From an uncultured Adlercreutzia sp. (GTDB lineage Bacteria > Actinomycetota > Coriobacteriia > Coriobacteriales > Eggerthellaceae), in contig CAJUSP010000013.1 in the NCBI GenBank assembly GCA_910589165.1, forward strand, positions 1-64,000: 64,000 bases of DNA, given 5' to 3'. The notes under the pieces are model-generated. The model was given only the letters and a program-made list of their open reading frames with translations. It was not told the DNA's origin and ran no database searches. Shown here one piece after another: positions 7,875-15,928 of this stretch. Every line of letters starts with the position of its first letter. Positions within the stretch are counted from its first letter, which is position 1. The position numbers and the translations under genes were made by a program.

Positions 7875-9515
7875 TTAAGCCCAGCTCCAACGATCGATGT
7901 TGTTCACCAGCGACCACCCGTGGCCGTGGGGGTGGGGCTTCTGCTCGGCCACCTTGAGGCCCTCGCGCTCGAAGTACAGGTGGTCGACGTTCACCAGCCA
8001 CACCCAGGTGGCCGCCCCCTCGGGCGCCACGCCGGTTTGCGTGGCCGCATCCCACTGGGCCGCCTGGTAGAACGGGTAGCTCTCCTCCACGGTGCGCGCC
8101 GCCTGGGCCGCTTCCAAATTGGCGTCCACCTCGGCGTTCTTGTACTGGGCGTAGTTGCCCCAGCCCTCGGAGTACGTGAGCTCGAACAGCTCCACCGGCG
8201 AGTTGGAGCCCCAGCCCCACAGCACCGGGTCGGCGTACTGTCGCGCGTAGATGTCGTCCCAGCTGGCGCCTTTGGCCGTCACGGCGATGCCGAGCTCGGT
8301 GCACTGGTCGGCAAAGTCGTAGGCGAGGGCCTGGCGGGTGGAATCGCCCGCGGCGTAGTATAGGTCGAAGGCGCAGGGAATGCCGCCGCGGGCGCGCATG
8401 CCGCCGTCGCCGCGAGCCCAGCCGGCCGCATCCAGCAACTGCTCGGCCGCCGCCGTGTCGGTTTCCACGCGCATGGCCTCGCTCGACCAGGGCATGCCGT
8501 CGCCCACCGAGAACGCCTCGCGGCCGAAGCCGGCCAGCACGTGCTCGATCATGCGGGCGCGGTCGATGCCGTAGTTGAGCGCCCGGCGCACGGCGATATC
8601 GCTGGTGACGTCGTTGCCCGCCTCATAGGTGGCGCCGCCTTCCTCCACGGTGCCGCCCGCCGGGTTGCAGGGCAGCGATATGCCGCGGGAATCCACCGAG
8701 GCGCAGTTCAGCAACGTGTAACCCGCCGGCACCGCGCCGGCCAGCGAGGCCGAGGTGTAGGCCACATCCGCCGTGCCCGACTGCGCAGCGGCAAGGGAGG
8801 CGTCCTCCTCCATGAACAGCACCACGACGCGATCCATGAGCGGCTTCTCGCCGTAGTAGTCGGGGTTCGCCCGCAGAATGACCTGCTGGCCGCGGTCCCA
8901 CTGCTCGAGCATATAGCGCCCCGAGCCGATGGGGTGCTCGCCGTAGTCGGGCCCGTAAGCATGAGCCGGCACGATGCCGACGACGGCCAGGGTGTACAGC
9001 AGCGCATTGTTCGGCCGCTCCATGCGAACCTCGCAGGTGACGGCATCGGTGGCCACGGCCTCGCGCACCATGGAGAGATCGGCCTCGGCCGCCTCGCCGC
9101 TCACGATGCCGTTGATGGTGAAGGCCACATCCTCGGCGGTCAGCGGCACGCCGTCGGTGAAGACAACGTCGTCGCGGATGGTAAACGTCCAGGTGAGCCC
9201 GTCTTCCGAGCAGCCGTAGTCGGTGGCCAGGTCGTTCACAAAGTTCAGGTTGTTGTCGGTGGTGATGAGGGTCGACTGGATGAGCGGCTCGTGCACATGC
9301 TCGCCGGCGCCCCAGGAGACAAGCGGGTTGAACCCGGCCGCCGGCTCGGAGGAGGGTGTCATGGTGATGACCGCCTGGCTCTCCCCCGCCGCCGTACCGC
9401 CCGCTGGCGCCGCGCCGCCATCGCCACCCGCGCCGCAGCCGCCCAGCGCCATCGCCGCCAGCGCCCCGCCGGCGCACCCGCACGCTTTCGCAAACGTCCG
9501 CCTCGTCATTCCCAT
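7875..9515 (-). CDS. Substrate-binding lipoprotein (NikA/DppA family) with Tat-type signal
   Basis: Solute-binding protein family 5, 546 residues. The ATG at 9515 is preceded by AAGGAGG with a six-base spacer. The N-terminus MGMTRRTFAKACGCAGG has a twin-arginine motif, and ALGGC is the lipobox, so the protein is probably exported folded and anchored by lipid. Family motifs are present in ITMTPSSEPAAGFNPL and TFTIRDDVVFTDGVPLTAEDVAF. It is the first gene of the operon, downstream of two NikR-like operators. Peptide transport cannot be ruled out from sequence alone; nickel is favoured by the operators and by the His-rich ATPase. Confidence 0.9.
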   Translation of the reverse strand: MGMTRRTFAKACGCAGGALAAMALGGCGAGGDGGAAPAGGTAAGESQAVITMTPSSEPAAGFNPLVSWGAGEHVHEPLIQSTLITTDNNLNFVNDLATDYGCSEDGLTWTFTIRDDVVFTDGVPLTAEDVAFTINGIVSGEAAEADLSMVREAVATDAVTCEVRMERPNNALLYTLAVVGIVPAHAYGPDYGEHPIGSGRYMLEQWDRGQQVILRANPDYYGEKPLMDRVVVLFMEEDASLAAAQSGTADVAYTSASLAGAVPAGYTLLNCASVDSRGISLPCNPAGGTVEEGGATYEAGNDVTSDIAVRRALNYGIDRARMIEHVLAGFGREAFSVGDGMPWSSEAMRVETDTAAAEQLLDAAGWARGDGGMRARGGIPCAFDLYYAAGDSTRQALAYDFADQCTELGIAVTAKGASWDDIYARQYADPVLWGWGSNSPVELFELTYSEGWGNYAQYKNAEVDANLEAAQAARTVEESYPFYQAAQWDAATQTGVAPEGAATWVWLVNVDHLYFEREGLKVAEQKPHPHGHGWSLVNNIDRWSWA

Positions 9516-9537
9516 GGCATCCTCCTTGGCGTTCTTG

Positions 9538-9564
9538 GTGTTACGTCTTCTCAATTCGTAACAA
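9538..9564 (-). promoter_or_regulatory. NikR-like operator, proximal copy
   Basis: GTGTTAC, 13 bases, then GTAACAA. This form, GTGTTAC-N13-GTAACAC, has been proposed for NikR in some Deltaproteobacteria; I recall this from comparative genomics and could not check it. The copy lies just upstream of the substrate-binding gene's ribosome binding site. Confidence 0.6.
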
Positions 9565-9583
9565 TACCACAGGAACACCCCAA

Positions 9584-9610
9584 GTGTTACGGAATCGCAA
9601 TTCGTAATCA
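9584..9610 (-). promoter_or_regulatory. NikR-like operator, distal copy
   Basis: GTGTTAC, 13 bases, then GTAATCA: the same dyad with a weaker second half. It begins 46 bp from the first copy and in the same phase, and it lies directly downstream of the predicted -10 box, where a bound repressor would block initiation. Confidence 0.55.
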
Positions 9611-9637
9611 GAATAGCCTATGAATGGCGTGAACCAA
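9610..9637 (-). promoter_or_regulatory. Candidate promoter of the nik-type operon
   Basis: TTGGTT, a 16-base spacer and TATTCT on the minus strand, ending where the distal operator begins. The match is moderate. The position relative to the operators supports it. Confidence 0.5.
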
Positions 9638-9666
9638 AATCGCAGGAGCGCTAATAAACTCTCCGA

Positions 9667-9779
9667 GGGGGCACGGGGTGCCCTGACCGAGCGAGTTCCG
9701 CAGCGACTGAAACAGCCCAGTGGGCTGTTTCACCAAGCGAGGACTGTCTGAGCGAATCAGGGTACCCCGTGGCCCCGCC
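9667..9779. repeat. Family B palindromic repeat, copy 2, intergenic
   Basis: The reverse complement of the copy inside trmD (2481-2593), with one mismatch over 113 bp. It sits between the end of ffh (9802) and the nik-type operon promoter. As a large hairpin it might also end ffh transcription, but no T-run follows it. Confidence 0.92.
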
Positions 9780-9801
9780 TCGGGAGAGCCCCAAGCGGAA
9801 C

Positions 9802-11220
9802 CTACTGACCCATCATGTCTTGTAGCTTCTGCAGGTCCTTCATCGACATACCGCCCATGCCGGGAAGCCCCAGCCCGCGGCGGCGCTTGCCCTTCTTCCC
9901 CGTCTTGCCCTTCTTACCGCCGCCCATAAGGTCCATGCCGGCCGTGGCCTGCTTGAACATCTTCTTAGTCTCGTTGAACTTCTTCATCATCTGGTTCACG
10001 TCGGTGACGGTCACGCCGGCGCCCTTGGCGATGCGGGCGCGGCGGCTGCCGTTCAGAAGCTCCGGCTTGGCGCGCTCGGCCTTAGTCATGGAGTTGATGA
10101 TAACCTCCATGGCGTCGAGCGCCCCCTCGTCCACCTGACCCGAGCCCAGCGCCTTGTCGCCGCCAGGAAGCGCGCTCACGAGCTTGGACACGCCGCCCAT
10201 CTTGCGCACCTGCTTGTTCATCATGAGGAAGTCGTCCAAGGTCAGCTGGCCGCGCATCATGCGCTCGGCCTCAAGCTCCTCTTCCTCGGCCTGCTGCACG
10301 CGCACGGCGTTCTCGATGAGGGACACCACGTCTCCCATGCCGAGGATGCGCTTGGCCATGCGGTCGGGGTGGAAGGGCTCGAGCGAATCGGGCTTCTCGC
10401 CCGAGGAGATGAACTTGATGGGCTTGCCCGTTACCTCGCGGATGGACAGTGCGCCGCCGCCGCGGGCGTCGCCGTCCATCTTCGACATGATGACGCCGTC
10501 GAAGTCCACCGATTCGGCGAAGGCCTCCACGACGTTCACCACGTCCTGGCCGGTCATGGCGTCCACTACCATGAGAATCTGGTCGGGGCGCACGGCCTCC
10601 TTGATGGCCTGGGCCTCCTCCATCATGTCGGCGTCCACGTGCAAACGACCGGCGGTGTCGATGATGACCACGTCGCGCAGGTTGTCGATGGCGTACTGCA
10701 CGCCCTCCTTCGCAATGGCCACCGGGTCGCGCCCGTCGCCGCGGTACACCTTCACGCCGATCTCGTCGCCCAAGGTCTGCAGCTGGTCGGCCGCGGCGGG
10801 GCGGTACACGTCGCCGGCGATGAGCAGCGGCACGTGGTTCTCCTGCTGCAGGCGGTAGGCGAGCTTCGCGGCCGCCGTGGTCTTGCCGGAGCCCTGCAGG
10901 CCCACGAGCATGATGACGTTGGGAACGCGGCTGCCCAGCACCAGGCGCGAGTCGGTGCGGCCGAGCAGCTCGGTGAGCTCGTCGAGCACGATTTTCACGA
11001 CGTTCTGGGCCGGGGTGAGCGAGTCGAGCACCTCGGAGGTAAGGCAGCGCTCCTTGGTGCGGGCGACGAAGTTCTTCACCACCTTGAAGTTGACGTCGGC
11101 CTCCAGAAGCGCCAGACGGATCTCGCGCATGGCGGTGTTGATGTCGTCCTCGGTCAGGCGGCCCTTCGACTTCAGGCCGGAGAAAATGCCTTGCAGGCGT
11201 TCGGAAAGGTTTTCGAGCAT
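9802..11220 (-). CDS. ffh: Signal recognition particle protein Ffh
   Basis: GTPase of the SRP, 472 residues. It binds 4.5S RNA and signal sequences of membrane proteins emerging from the ribosome. The N domain begins MLENLSERLQGIFSGL; the G domain has GLQGSGKTTAAAKLA, DTAGRLHVD and SKMDGDARGG; the Met-rich M domain has GMGDVVSLIENA and the RNA-binding region around SRRARIAKGAG. It ends with a basic Gly/Lys/Met tail. It follows ftsY by 15 bases, so the SRP and its receptor are cotranscribed. Confidence 0.97.
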   Translation of the reverse strand: MLENLSERLQGIFSGLKSKGRLTEDDINTAMREIRLALLEADVNFKVVKNFVARTKERCLTSEVLDSLTPAQNVVKIVLDELTELLGRTDSRLVLGSRVPNVIMLVGLQGSGKTTAAAKLAYRLQQENHVPLLIAGDVYRPAAADQLQTLGDEIGVKVYRGDGRDPVAIAKEGVQYAIDNLRDVVIIDTAGRLHVDADMMEEAQAIKEAVRPDQILMVVDAMTGQDVVNVVEAFAESVDFDGVIMSKMDGDARGGGALSIREVTGKPIKFISSGEKPDSLEPFHPDRMAKRILGMGDVVSLIENAVRVQQAEEEELEAERMMRGQLTLDDFLMMNKQVRKMGGVSKLVSALPGGDKALGSGQVDEGALDAMEVIINSMTKAERAKPELLNGSRRARIAKGAGVTVTDVNQMMKKFNETKKMFKQATAGMDLMGGGKKGKTGKKGKRRRGLGLPGMGGMSMKDLQKLQDMMGQ

Positions 11221-11235
11221 GCGGGGGTTCCCTCT

Positions 11236-12732
11236 CTATTCAAACAGGCGCTTCCAGAAGCTCTTCTTCTCGGGCTCGGCGGCCTCGTGTTCCTCGACGG
11301 CCTCCTGCTCCTCGGCTGCCTCCATGGCGAGCTCGGCCAGTTCGTCGTCGGTGAAGGGTGCCTCGTCGTTGGCGGGCAGGTCGGAGTACGGTATGGACGG
11401 CTCCTCGGGCCATGCGGCAGCCTCGGCCTCGAAGGCCGGCGTAGGCGCGAACACACCCTCGTCGGCAGCCTCGGCCACGACCTCGGCGTTGCGGTCGAGC
11501 TCAGTCAGGGTCGCCGCCTCGATGCCGGCGGGCGTGTCCTCCTCGGTTTCCACGACGATGGTCTCGTGGGTGCGGTGGCCGAGGGCCGCCTCGAGGAAGT
11601 CGCCACCGGGCTCTGCATCGGCCTCAGCGAAGGCCTCTTCCACATCGCCCTGCTCGTCGAGCACCGGGGCTACGGCCTCGGCTTCAGCCGCGATGCCCTC
11701 GATCTCAGTCGCAGCCGCCTCGGGCCGCCCCTCCAGCACGTCACGGCGGCGCTCGCCGGCGGTGATGGCGGCTTCCTTGGCGTTCTCGTGGGCCAGGCCG
11801 TCCTCCACCTCGTCGTAGCGCTCGTCGAAGGAGCCCACCAGCGCCGCGGCGAACTCGTGGGCGTCGAAATCGCGCAGATCGTCGATGCCCTCGCCCACGC
11901 CGATCTTCAGGATGGGCAGGCCCAAATCGTGGCTCACGGCCAGCGCGATGCCGCCCTTGGCCGTGCCGTCGAGCTTCGTGACGATGAGCGCATCCAAGTC
12001 GAGCGCGCGGTTGAACTCGCGGGCCTGCTGCAGGCCGTTCTGCCCCGTGGTCGCGTCGATGACGAGCACCGTGTACACCGGCAGTTTCGAGCGCTTGCGC
12101 ACCACGTTCACGACTTTCTCGAGCTCGCGCATCAGGTCGTCGGAGGTGTGCAGGCGCCCGGCTGTGTCGATGAGCACCAGATCGGCACTTTCCGCCTCGG
12201 CGCGCTCGAGGGTGTCGTAGCACACGCTCGCCGGGTCGGCCCCGCGCTCGCGGGTGACCATCTCCACCCCGGCGCGGCGCGCCCATACCTCCAGCTGCTC
12301 GATGGCGGCGGCGCGGAAGGTGTCGGCCGAGCCCAAGATGACGGCGCGGCCGGCGTCGGTGTAGGCCTTGGCGAGCTTGCCCACCGTGGTGGTCTTGCCC
12401 GTGCCGTTGATGCCCACGAACAGCACCACGGCCGCGTCCTCACCGAACACGTCGGCCCGAGGCGCGGTGAAGGCGCTGGCGATCTCGTCGTTCAGCAGGT
12501 CGAGCACCGCGTAGGCGTCGGGAAGCGCCCGGCGCGTGGCCTGATCGCGCAGGTTCTCCACGATATCGGAGGCTGCAGCCCCGCCCACATCGGACAGGAT
12601 GAGCGTCTCCTCGAGGCCCTCCCAGAACTCCTCGTCCAAATCGGGCCCGCGGTCGAGCAGGACGTTCATCGACTCCTTGAAGCGGTCGCGGGAGCGGGCG
12701 AGCCCCTCGTTTATGCGATCGAAAAAGCCCAT
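11236..12732 (-). CDS. ftsY: SRP receptor FtsY with a C-terminal acidic extension
   Basis: Membrane-associated GTPase that docks the SRP-ribosome complex. The NG core fills residues 1 to about 300: GINGTGKTTTVGKLA (about 107-121), DTAGRLHT, TKLDGTAKGG and GVGEGIDDLRDFD. FtsY usually has an acidic A domain at the N-terminus. Here the N-terminus is only MGFFDRINEGLARSR, while a 198-residue acidic Ala/Glu-rich region follows the core and ends KKSFWKRLFE, a basic-aromatic segment that could bind membrane. The start at 12732 is preceded by AAGGAG. Function is secure; the domain order is unusual. Confidence 0.95.
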   Translation of the reverse strand: MGFFDRINEGLARSRDRFKESMNVLLDRGPDLDEEFWEGLEETLILSDVGGAAASDIVENLRDQATRRALPDAYAVLDLLNDEIASAFTAPRADVFGEDAAVVLFVGINGTGKTTTVGKLAKAYTDAGRAVILGSADTFRAAAIEQLEVWARRAGVEMVTRERGADPASVCYDTLERAEAESADLVLIDTAGRLHTSDDLMRELEKVVNVVRKRSKLPVYTVLVIDATTGQNGLQQAREFNRALDLDALIVTKLDGTAKGGIALAVSHDLGLPILKIGVGEGIDDLRDFDAHEFAAALVGSFDERYDEVEDGLAHENAKEAAITAGERRRDVLEGRPEAAATEIEGIAAEAEAVAPVLDEQGDVEEAFAEADAEPGGDFLEAALGHRTHETIVVETEEDTPAGIEAATLTELDRNAEVVAEAADEGVFAPTPAFEAEAAAWPEEPSIPYSDLPANDEAPFTDDELAELAMEAAEEQEAVEEHEAAEPEKKSFWKRLFE

Positions 12733-12777
12733 AGGGCACTCCTTAACCTCGAAATAGCTTGCAAGCAGTTTAGCGCA

Positions 12778-15700
12778 TCAGCCGCCGAGCAGCTCCCAGA
12801 GTTCCTCGGCGGTCAGCGCTGCTACCGCTTCCTCCGCAGAATCTGCGCTTGGGGCGCCCTGCCCCAGCACTATCGCCGCCAGCTCGGTCTTCATGCGGGC
12901 GAGCTCGCGCATGCGCTCCTCGATGGTGCCCGAGGCCACCAGCTCGTAGACGGTGACGGGCCGATCCTGGCCGATGCGGTGGGCGCGGTCGGCGGCCTGG
13001 CGGGCGGCCGCGTCGTTCCACCAGGGGTCGGCGTGGATCACCAAGGTGGCGCCCGTGAGGTTCAGCCCCACTCCTCCGGCTTTCAGCGAGATGAGGAACA
13101 CTGGGGCGGCGCCCTCGTTGAAGGCCTCCGCGAGCCGCAGCCGCTCGGCCTTGGGCGTGGCGCCGGTCAGCTGGAAAAACGGTATGCCGAGGCCGCCCAG
13201 GCGCTCAGCCACCCGCGCGAGGAAGCTCGTGAACTGGGAGTACACGAGCACCTGCTGGCCGGAGCCCACCCCGTGCACCACGATGTCGAGCAGCGCCTCC
13301 ATCTTGGCCGCCGGCCCCTCGTAGTTCTCGAAGACAAGGGCCGGGTCCAGCGCGATGCGCCGCAGGGCCGTGAGCTCGGCGAGCACCTGCACCCGCGGGG
13401 CAGCGGCCTCGCGCTCGTGGTCGGTCATGTACCGCGCCTTGCGCGAGGTAGAGAGCCTGATTTGGGCGGCCAGGCGCTCGCGCAGCGACTGCTCGGCCCC
13501 GTCGTACAGGCGACGCTGCTCGTCCTCGAGGGCCACAGGTACCTCAACCACGGTCTTCTTCGGCAATTCCGGCGCCACCTCGGCCTTGGTGCGCCGCAGC
13601 ATGAACGGCGCCACAAGGCGGCGCAGGCAATCGGCGGCCGCCCCGTCGCCGCCGATGATGGCGGCATCGAAGCGCTCGCGGAAGCGCTGATAGGGGCCGA
13701 GGAAGCCGGGCATGAGGAAGTCGAACAGGCTCCACAGCTCCGAGAGGCGGTTCTCCATCGGCGTGCCCGTAAGTGCCAGGCGATGGCGGCTCTGCAGGCG
13801 CTTCACGGCGCGGGTGGTGCGGGTGGCGTGGTTCTTGATGTAGTGCGCCTCGTCGAGGACGACGGCGACGAGGGACATCGCCTCCCAGGCCCGGGCGTCT
13901 TGGCGCAGCAGGTCGTAGGAGGTGATGAGCACCTCAGGTCCGCCCGCCGCCCGCGCGCGCTCGCGCAGGGCCGCGCGCTCGGCGGCGGTGCCGGCCACCA
14001 CGGCCACCGCCATCTCGGGGGCGAACTTCTCGAACTCGGCCTTCCAGTTGTAGACGAGGGAGGCCGGGCAGATGACAAGGTGCGGCTCGCCGGCCCGTGC
14101 GCCCTCGTGGCGGCGCCGCAGGGCCTCAATAACCTGCACCGTCTTGCCGAGGCCCATCTCGTCGGCGAGGATGCCACCCAAGCCCGCGTCCCACAGAAGA
14201 CCAACCCACTCGACGCCGACGCGCTGGTAGGGGCGTAGCGCGAAGGGGGCGCCCTCCCCGCCCGCGGAAGCGCCTTCGCCAGCGGCCTCCTCGCGCGCCC
14301 GCCCCGTGGCGGCCACGCGCTCGCGCAGGGCGAGGAACTTCTCCACGAACTGGATAAACCCGTCCTCGCGGTAAGCATCGGCCAACTCGTTGTCCAGATA
14401 GAACGCCTGGTAGGTGGGCACCTCCACCGGCCCATTGTCGAAAGCGTCGGAAGGCAGCCCCATGTCGCGGGCCAGCTTCTCCAGCTGCCCGAAATCGGCC
14501 TGCTCGAGGTTCACGAAGGCGCCGGACCGCAGGCGGTGGAAGCGACGGCGGTACCGATAGGACCCGAGCAGCGCGCCCAGCTCCTCGGCCGGCACATCGG
14601 TGGCGGCCACATCCATGGCGATGAGGTCGCCGGCCAGCGACAGCCCGATGGACAAGCGCGGCGGCCTCGCGAACAAAAGCCGGTCGAAGGCCGCCGTGGT
14701 GTGCACCTCGCCCAACTCCTGGAAGCGGGCGAGACCCTCGAACAGCAGCCGCCCGACGGCCTCTTCGTCATCGAGGGCAAGACAGGCGCCCTCGGGCAGG
14801 TAGGCACGCAGCAGCGAAAGGGCGGCCTCTTCCCGCTCGCCGTCGCGGGACGCCAGGGGCAGCGGCCCTTCCGGCACTTCGTCGGCGATGCCGGCCACGA
14901 CGACCACACCGCGGCGTACCTGCTCGGGGGCGTCGGGCACCTCGGCCGGCGCCGTGGCGAGCACCACCTCGTCGCTGCCGTAGCGAGCCCGGGCACCTAC
15001 CTGCACCGTATCGCCCACGCGGTCGAAGCAGAAGGCGAGGCGGCACGGACGGCGCCGGTGCGCGAGCAGGCTCTCGGGCGCCTGCACCTCGAAGGCCCGC
15101 TCGAGGCGCGGCAGCACGAGCGAGGCGAAGGCGACCGCGTCGCGCCGCGCGATGAACAGCTCACGATCGTCGGAGCGGTACACCTCCCGCAAAAACTCCG
15201 CCGCCTCGGCGAAATCGGGGGTGCAGCGGTAGAACGCGCCGTCGTACAGCACGTAGGCCCGCTCGCCGGCTGCCGCGCCGATGAGCGCCTCATCCCGCAC
15301 GAGCACGTAGCCGCCGTCCTCCTCCACGAAGCGCAGCGCCGCCGGCGGGTTGCCCGCCTGCACGGACACCTCGGAGACCGCCCGGGCCGTGCCGTCGGTG
15401 CACTTGAGCGTGAAGCGCCCCTCCCCCACCGCATCGAGGAATTCCACTACCTCGGCCTCGGTGAGGTTCAGCACGCGGCCTGCGCCGTCGGCGCCCGCGC
15501 CCCGCGACACGCTTCCAGCCCGCGTGCGGCCTCCGTCGCCTCCGGCTGCCGCGCGCGATGCGGCCACCCGCCCCACGAAGCGGGCCAGCTCGCGGCTTTC
15601 CGGCGCGAAGGCGCCGATGCGGTGGGCGAAGGCGAGCTTGGGCCCGTACGCCACCTCCGAGCCAGCCGCCAGGGCAGCCGCGAACGCGGCCAGCGAGGGC

Positions 15701-15870
15701 ACCACGTAGCGCCCGCGGGGCCCGCGCAGGGCCAGCCGCAGCGAGAACAGCCCGAAGCCGCAGGACAGCTCCGGCTCGATGACCACGTCCCCGGCAGGCC
15801 CGCCCTCCCGCGCCAGGGCGCGCAGGTAGGCCGCCACCGAGGGGCTCGATGCCTCTCCCTCGTATTCCAA
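12778..15870 (-). CDS. SNF2-family helicase, possibly lacking the SWIM zinc finger
   Basis: DNA-dependent ATPase of the Swi2/Snf2 family, 1030 residues. The helicase core is in the C-terminal half: LADEMGLGKTVQVIEAL, LDEAHYIKN, LTGTPMENRLSELWSLFDFL, and later VFLISLKAGGVGLNLTGA and ADRAHRIGQDRPV. The N-terminal half resembles the bacterial SNF2-associated region. Many bacterial relatives start with a SWIM zinc finger, and none is visible here. The best start I find is a TTG at 15870 behind ATATAAGGT; no upstream ATG fits. The cellular role, perhaps transcription recycling or repair, is not shown by sequence. Confidence 0.88.
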   Translation of the reverse strand: MEYEGEASSPSVAAYLRALAREGGPAGDVVIEPELSCGFGLFSLRLALRGPRGRYVVPSLAAFAAALAAGSEVAYGPKLAFAHRIGAFAPESRELARFVGRVAASRAAAGGDGGRTRAGSVSRGAGADGAGRVLNLTEAEVVEFLDAVGEGRFTLKCTDGTARAVSEVSVQAGNPPAALRFVEEDGGYVLVRDEALIGAAAGERAYVLYDGAFYRCTPDFAEAAEFLREVYRSDDRELFIARRDAVAFASLVLPRLERAFEVQAPESLLAHRRRPCRLAFCFDRVGDTVQVGARARYGSDEVVLATAPAEVPDAPEQVRRGVVVVAGIADEVPEGPLPLASRDGEREEAALSLLRAYLPEGACLALDDEEAVGRLLFEGLARFQELGEVHTTAAFDRLLFARPPRLSIGLSLAGDLIAMDVAATDVPAEELGALLGSYRYRRRFHRLRSGAFVNLEQADFGQLEKLARDMGLPSDAFDNGPVEVPTYQAFYLDNELADAYREDGFIQFVEKFLALRERVAATGRAREEAAGEGASAGGEGAPFALRPYQRVGVEWVGLLWDAGLGGILADEMGLGKTVQVIEALRRRHEGARAGEPHLVICPASLVYNWKAEFEKFAPEMAVAVVAGTAAERAALRERARAAGGPEVLITSYDLLRQDARAWEAMSLVAVVLDEAHYIKNHATRTTRAVKRLQSRHRLALTGTPMENRLSELWSLFDFLMPGFLGPYQRFRERFDAAIIGGDGAAADCLRRLVAPFMLRRTKAEVAPELPKKTVVEVPVALEDEQRRLYDGAEQSLRERLAAQIRLSTSRKARYMTDHEREAAAPRVQVLAELTALRRIALDPALVFENYEGPAAKMEALLDIVVHGVGSGQQVLVYSQFTSFLARVAERLGGLGIPFFQLTGATPKAERLRLAEAFNEGAAPVFLISLKAGGVGLNLTGATLVIHADPWWNDAAARQAADRAHRIGQDRPVTVYELVASGTIEERMRELARMKTELAAIVLGQGAPSADSAEEAVAALTAEELWELLGG

Positions 15871-15887
15871 ACCTTATATCCTTATAT

Positions 15888-15922
15888 CTATCATGAAACC
15901 TACGAACGTTTGTTCATGATAG
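15888..15922. promoter_or_regulatory. Dyad between the symporter and helicase genes
   Basis: Perfect 10-bp inverted repeat CTATCATGAA/TTCATGATAG with a 15-base centre. It lies between the NSS symporter stop and the TTG start of the helicase. It has no T-run on the minus strand, so an operator is as likely as a terminator. Confidence 0.5.
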
Positions 15923-15928
15923 CACAGA

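Noticed and set aside
10369..14238. A plus-strand open frame of about 1289 codons across ffh, ftsY and the helicase gene
   Set aside because: It is antisense to three well-supported genes. Its His/Leu/Gly/Val-rich composition is the typical mirror of GC-rich codons. No motif or binding site supports it.
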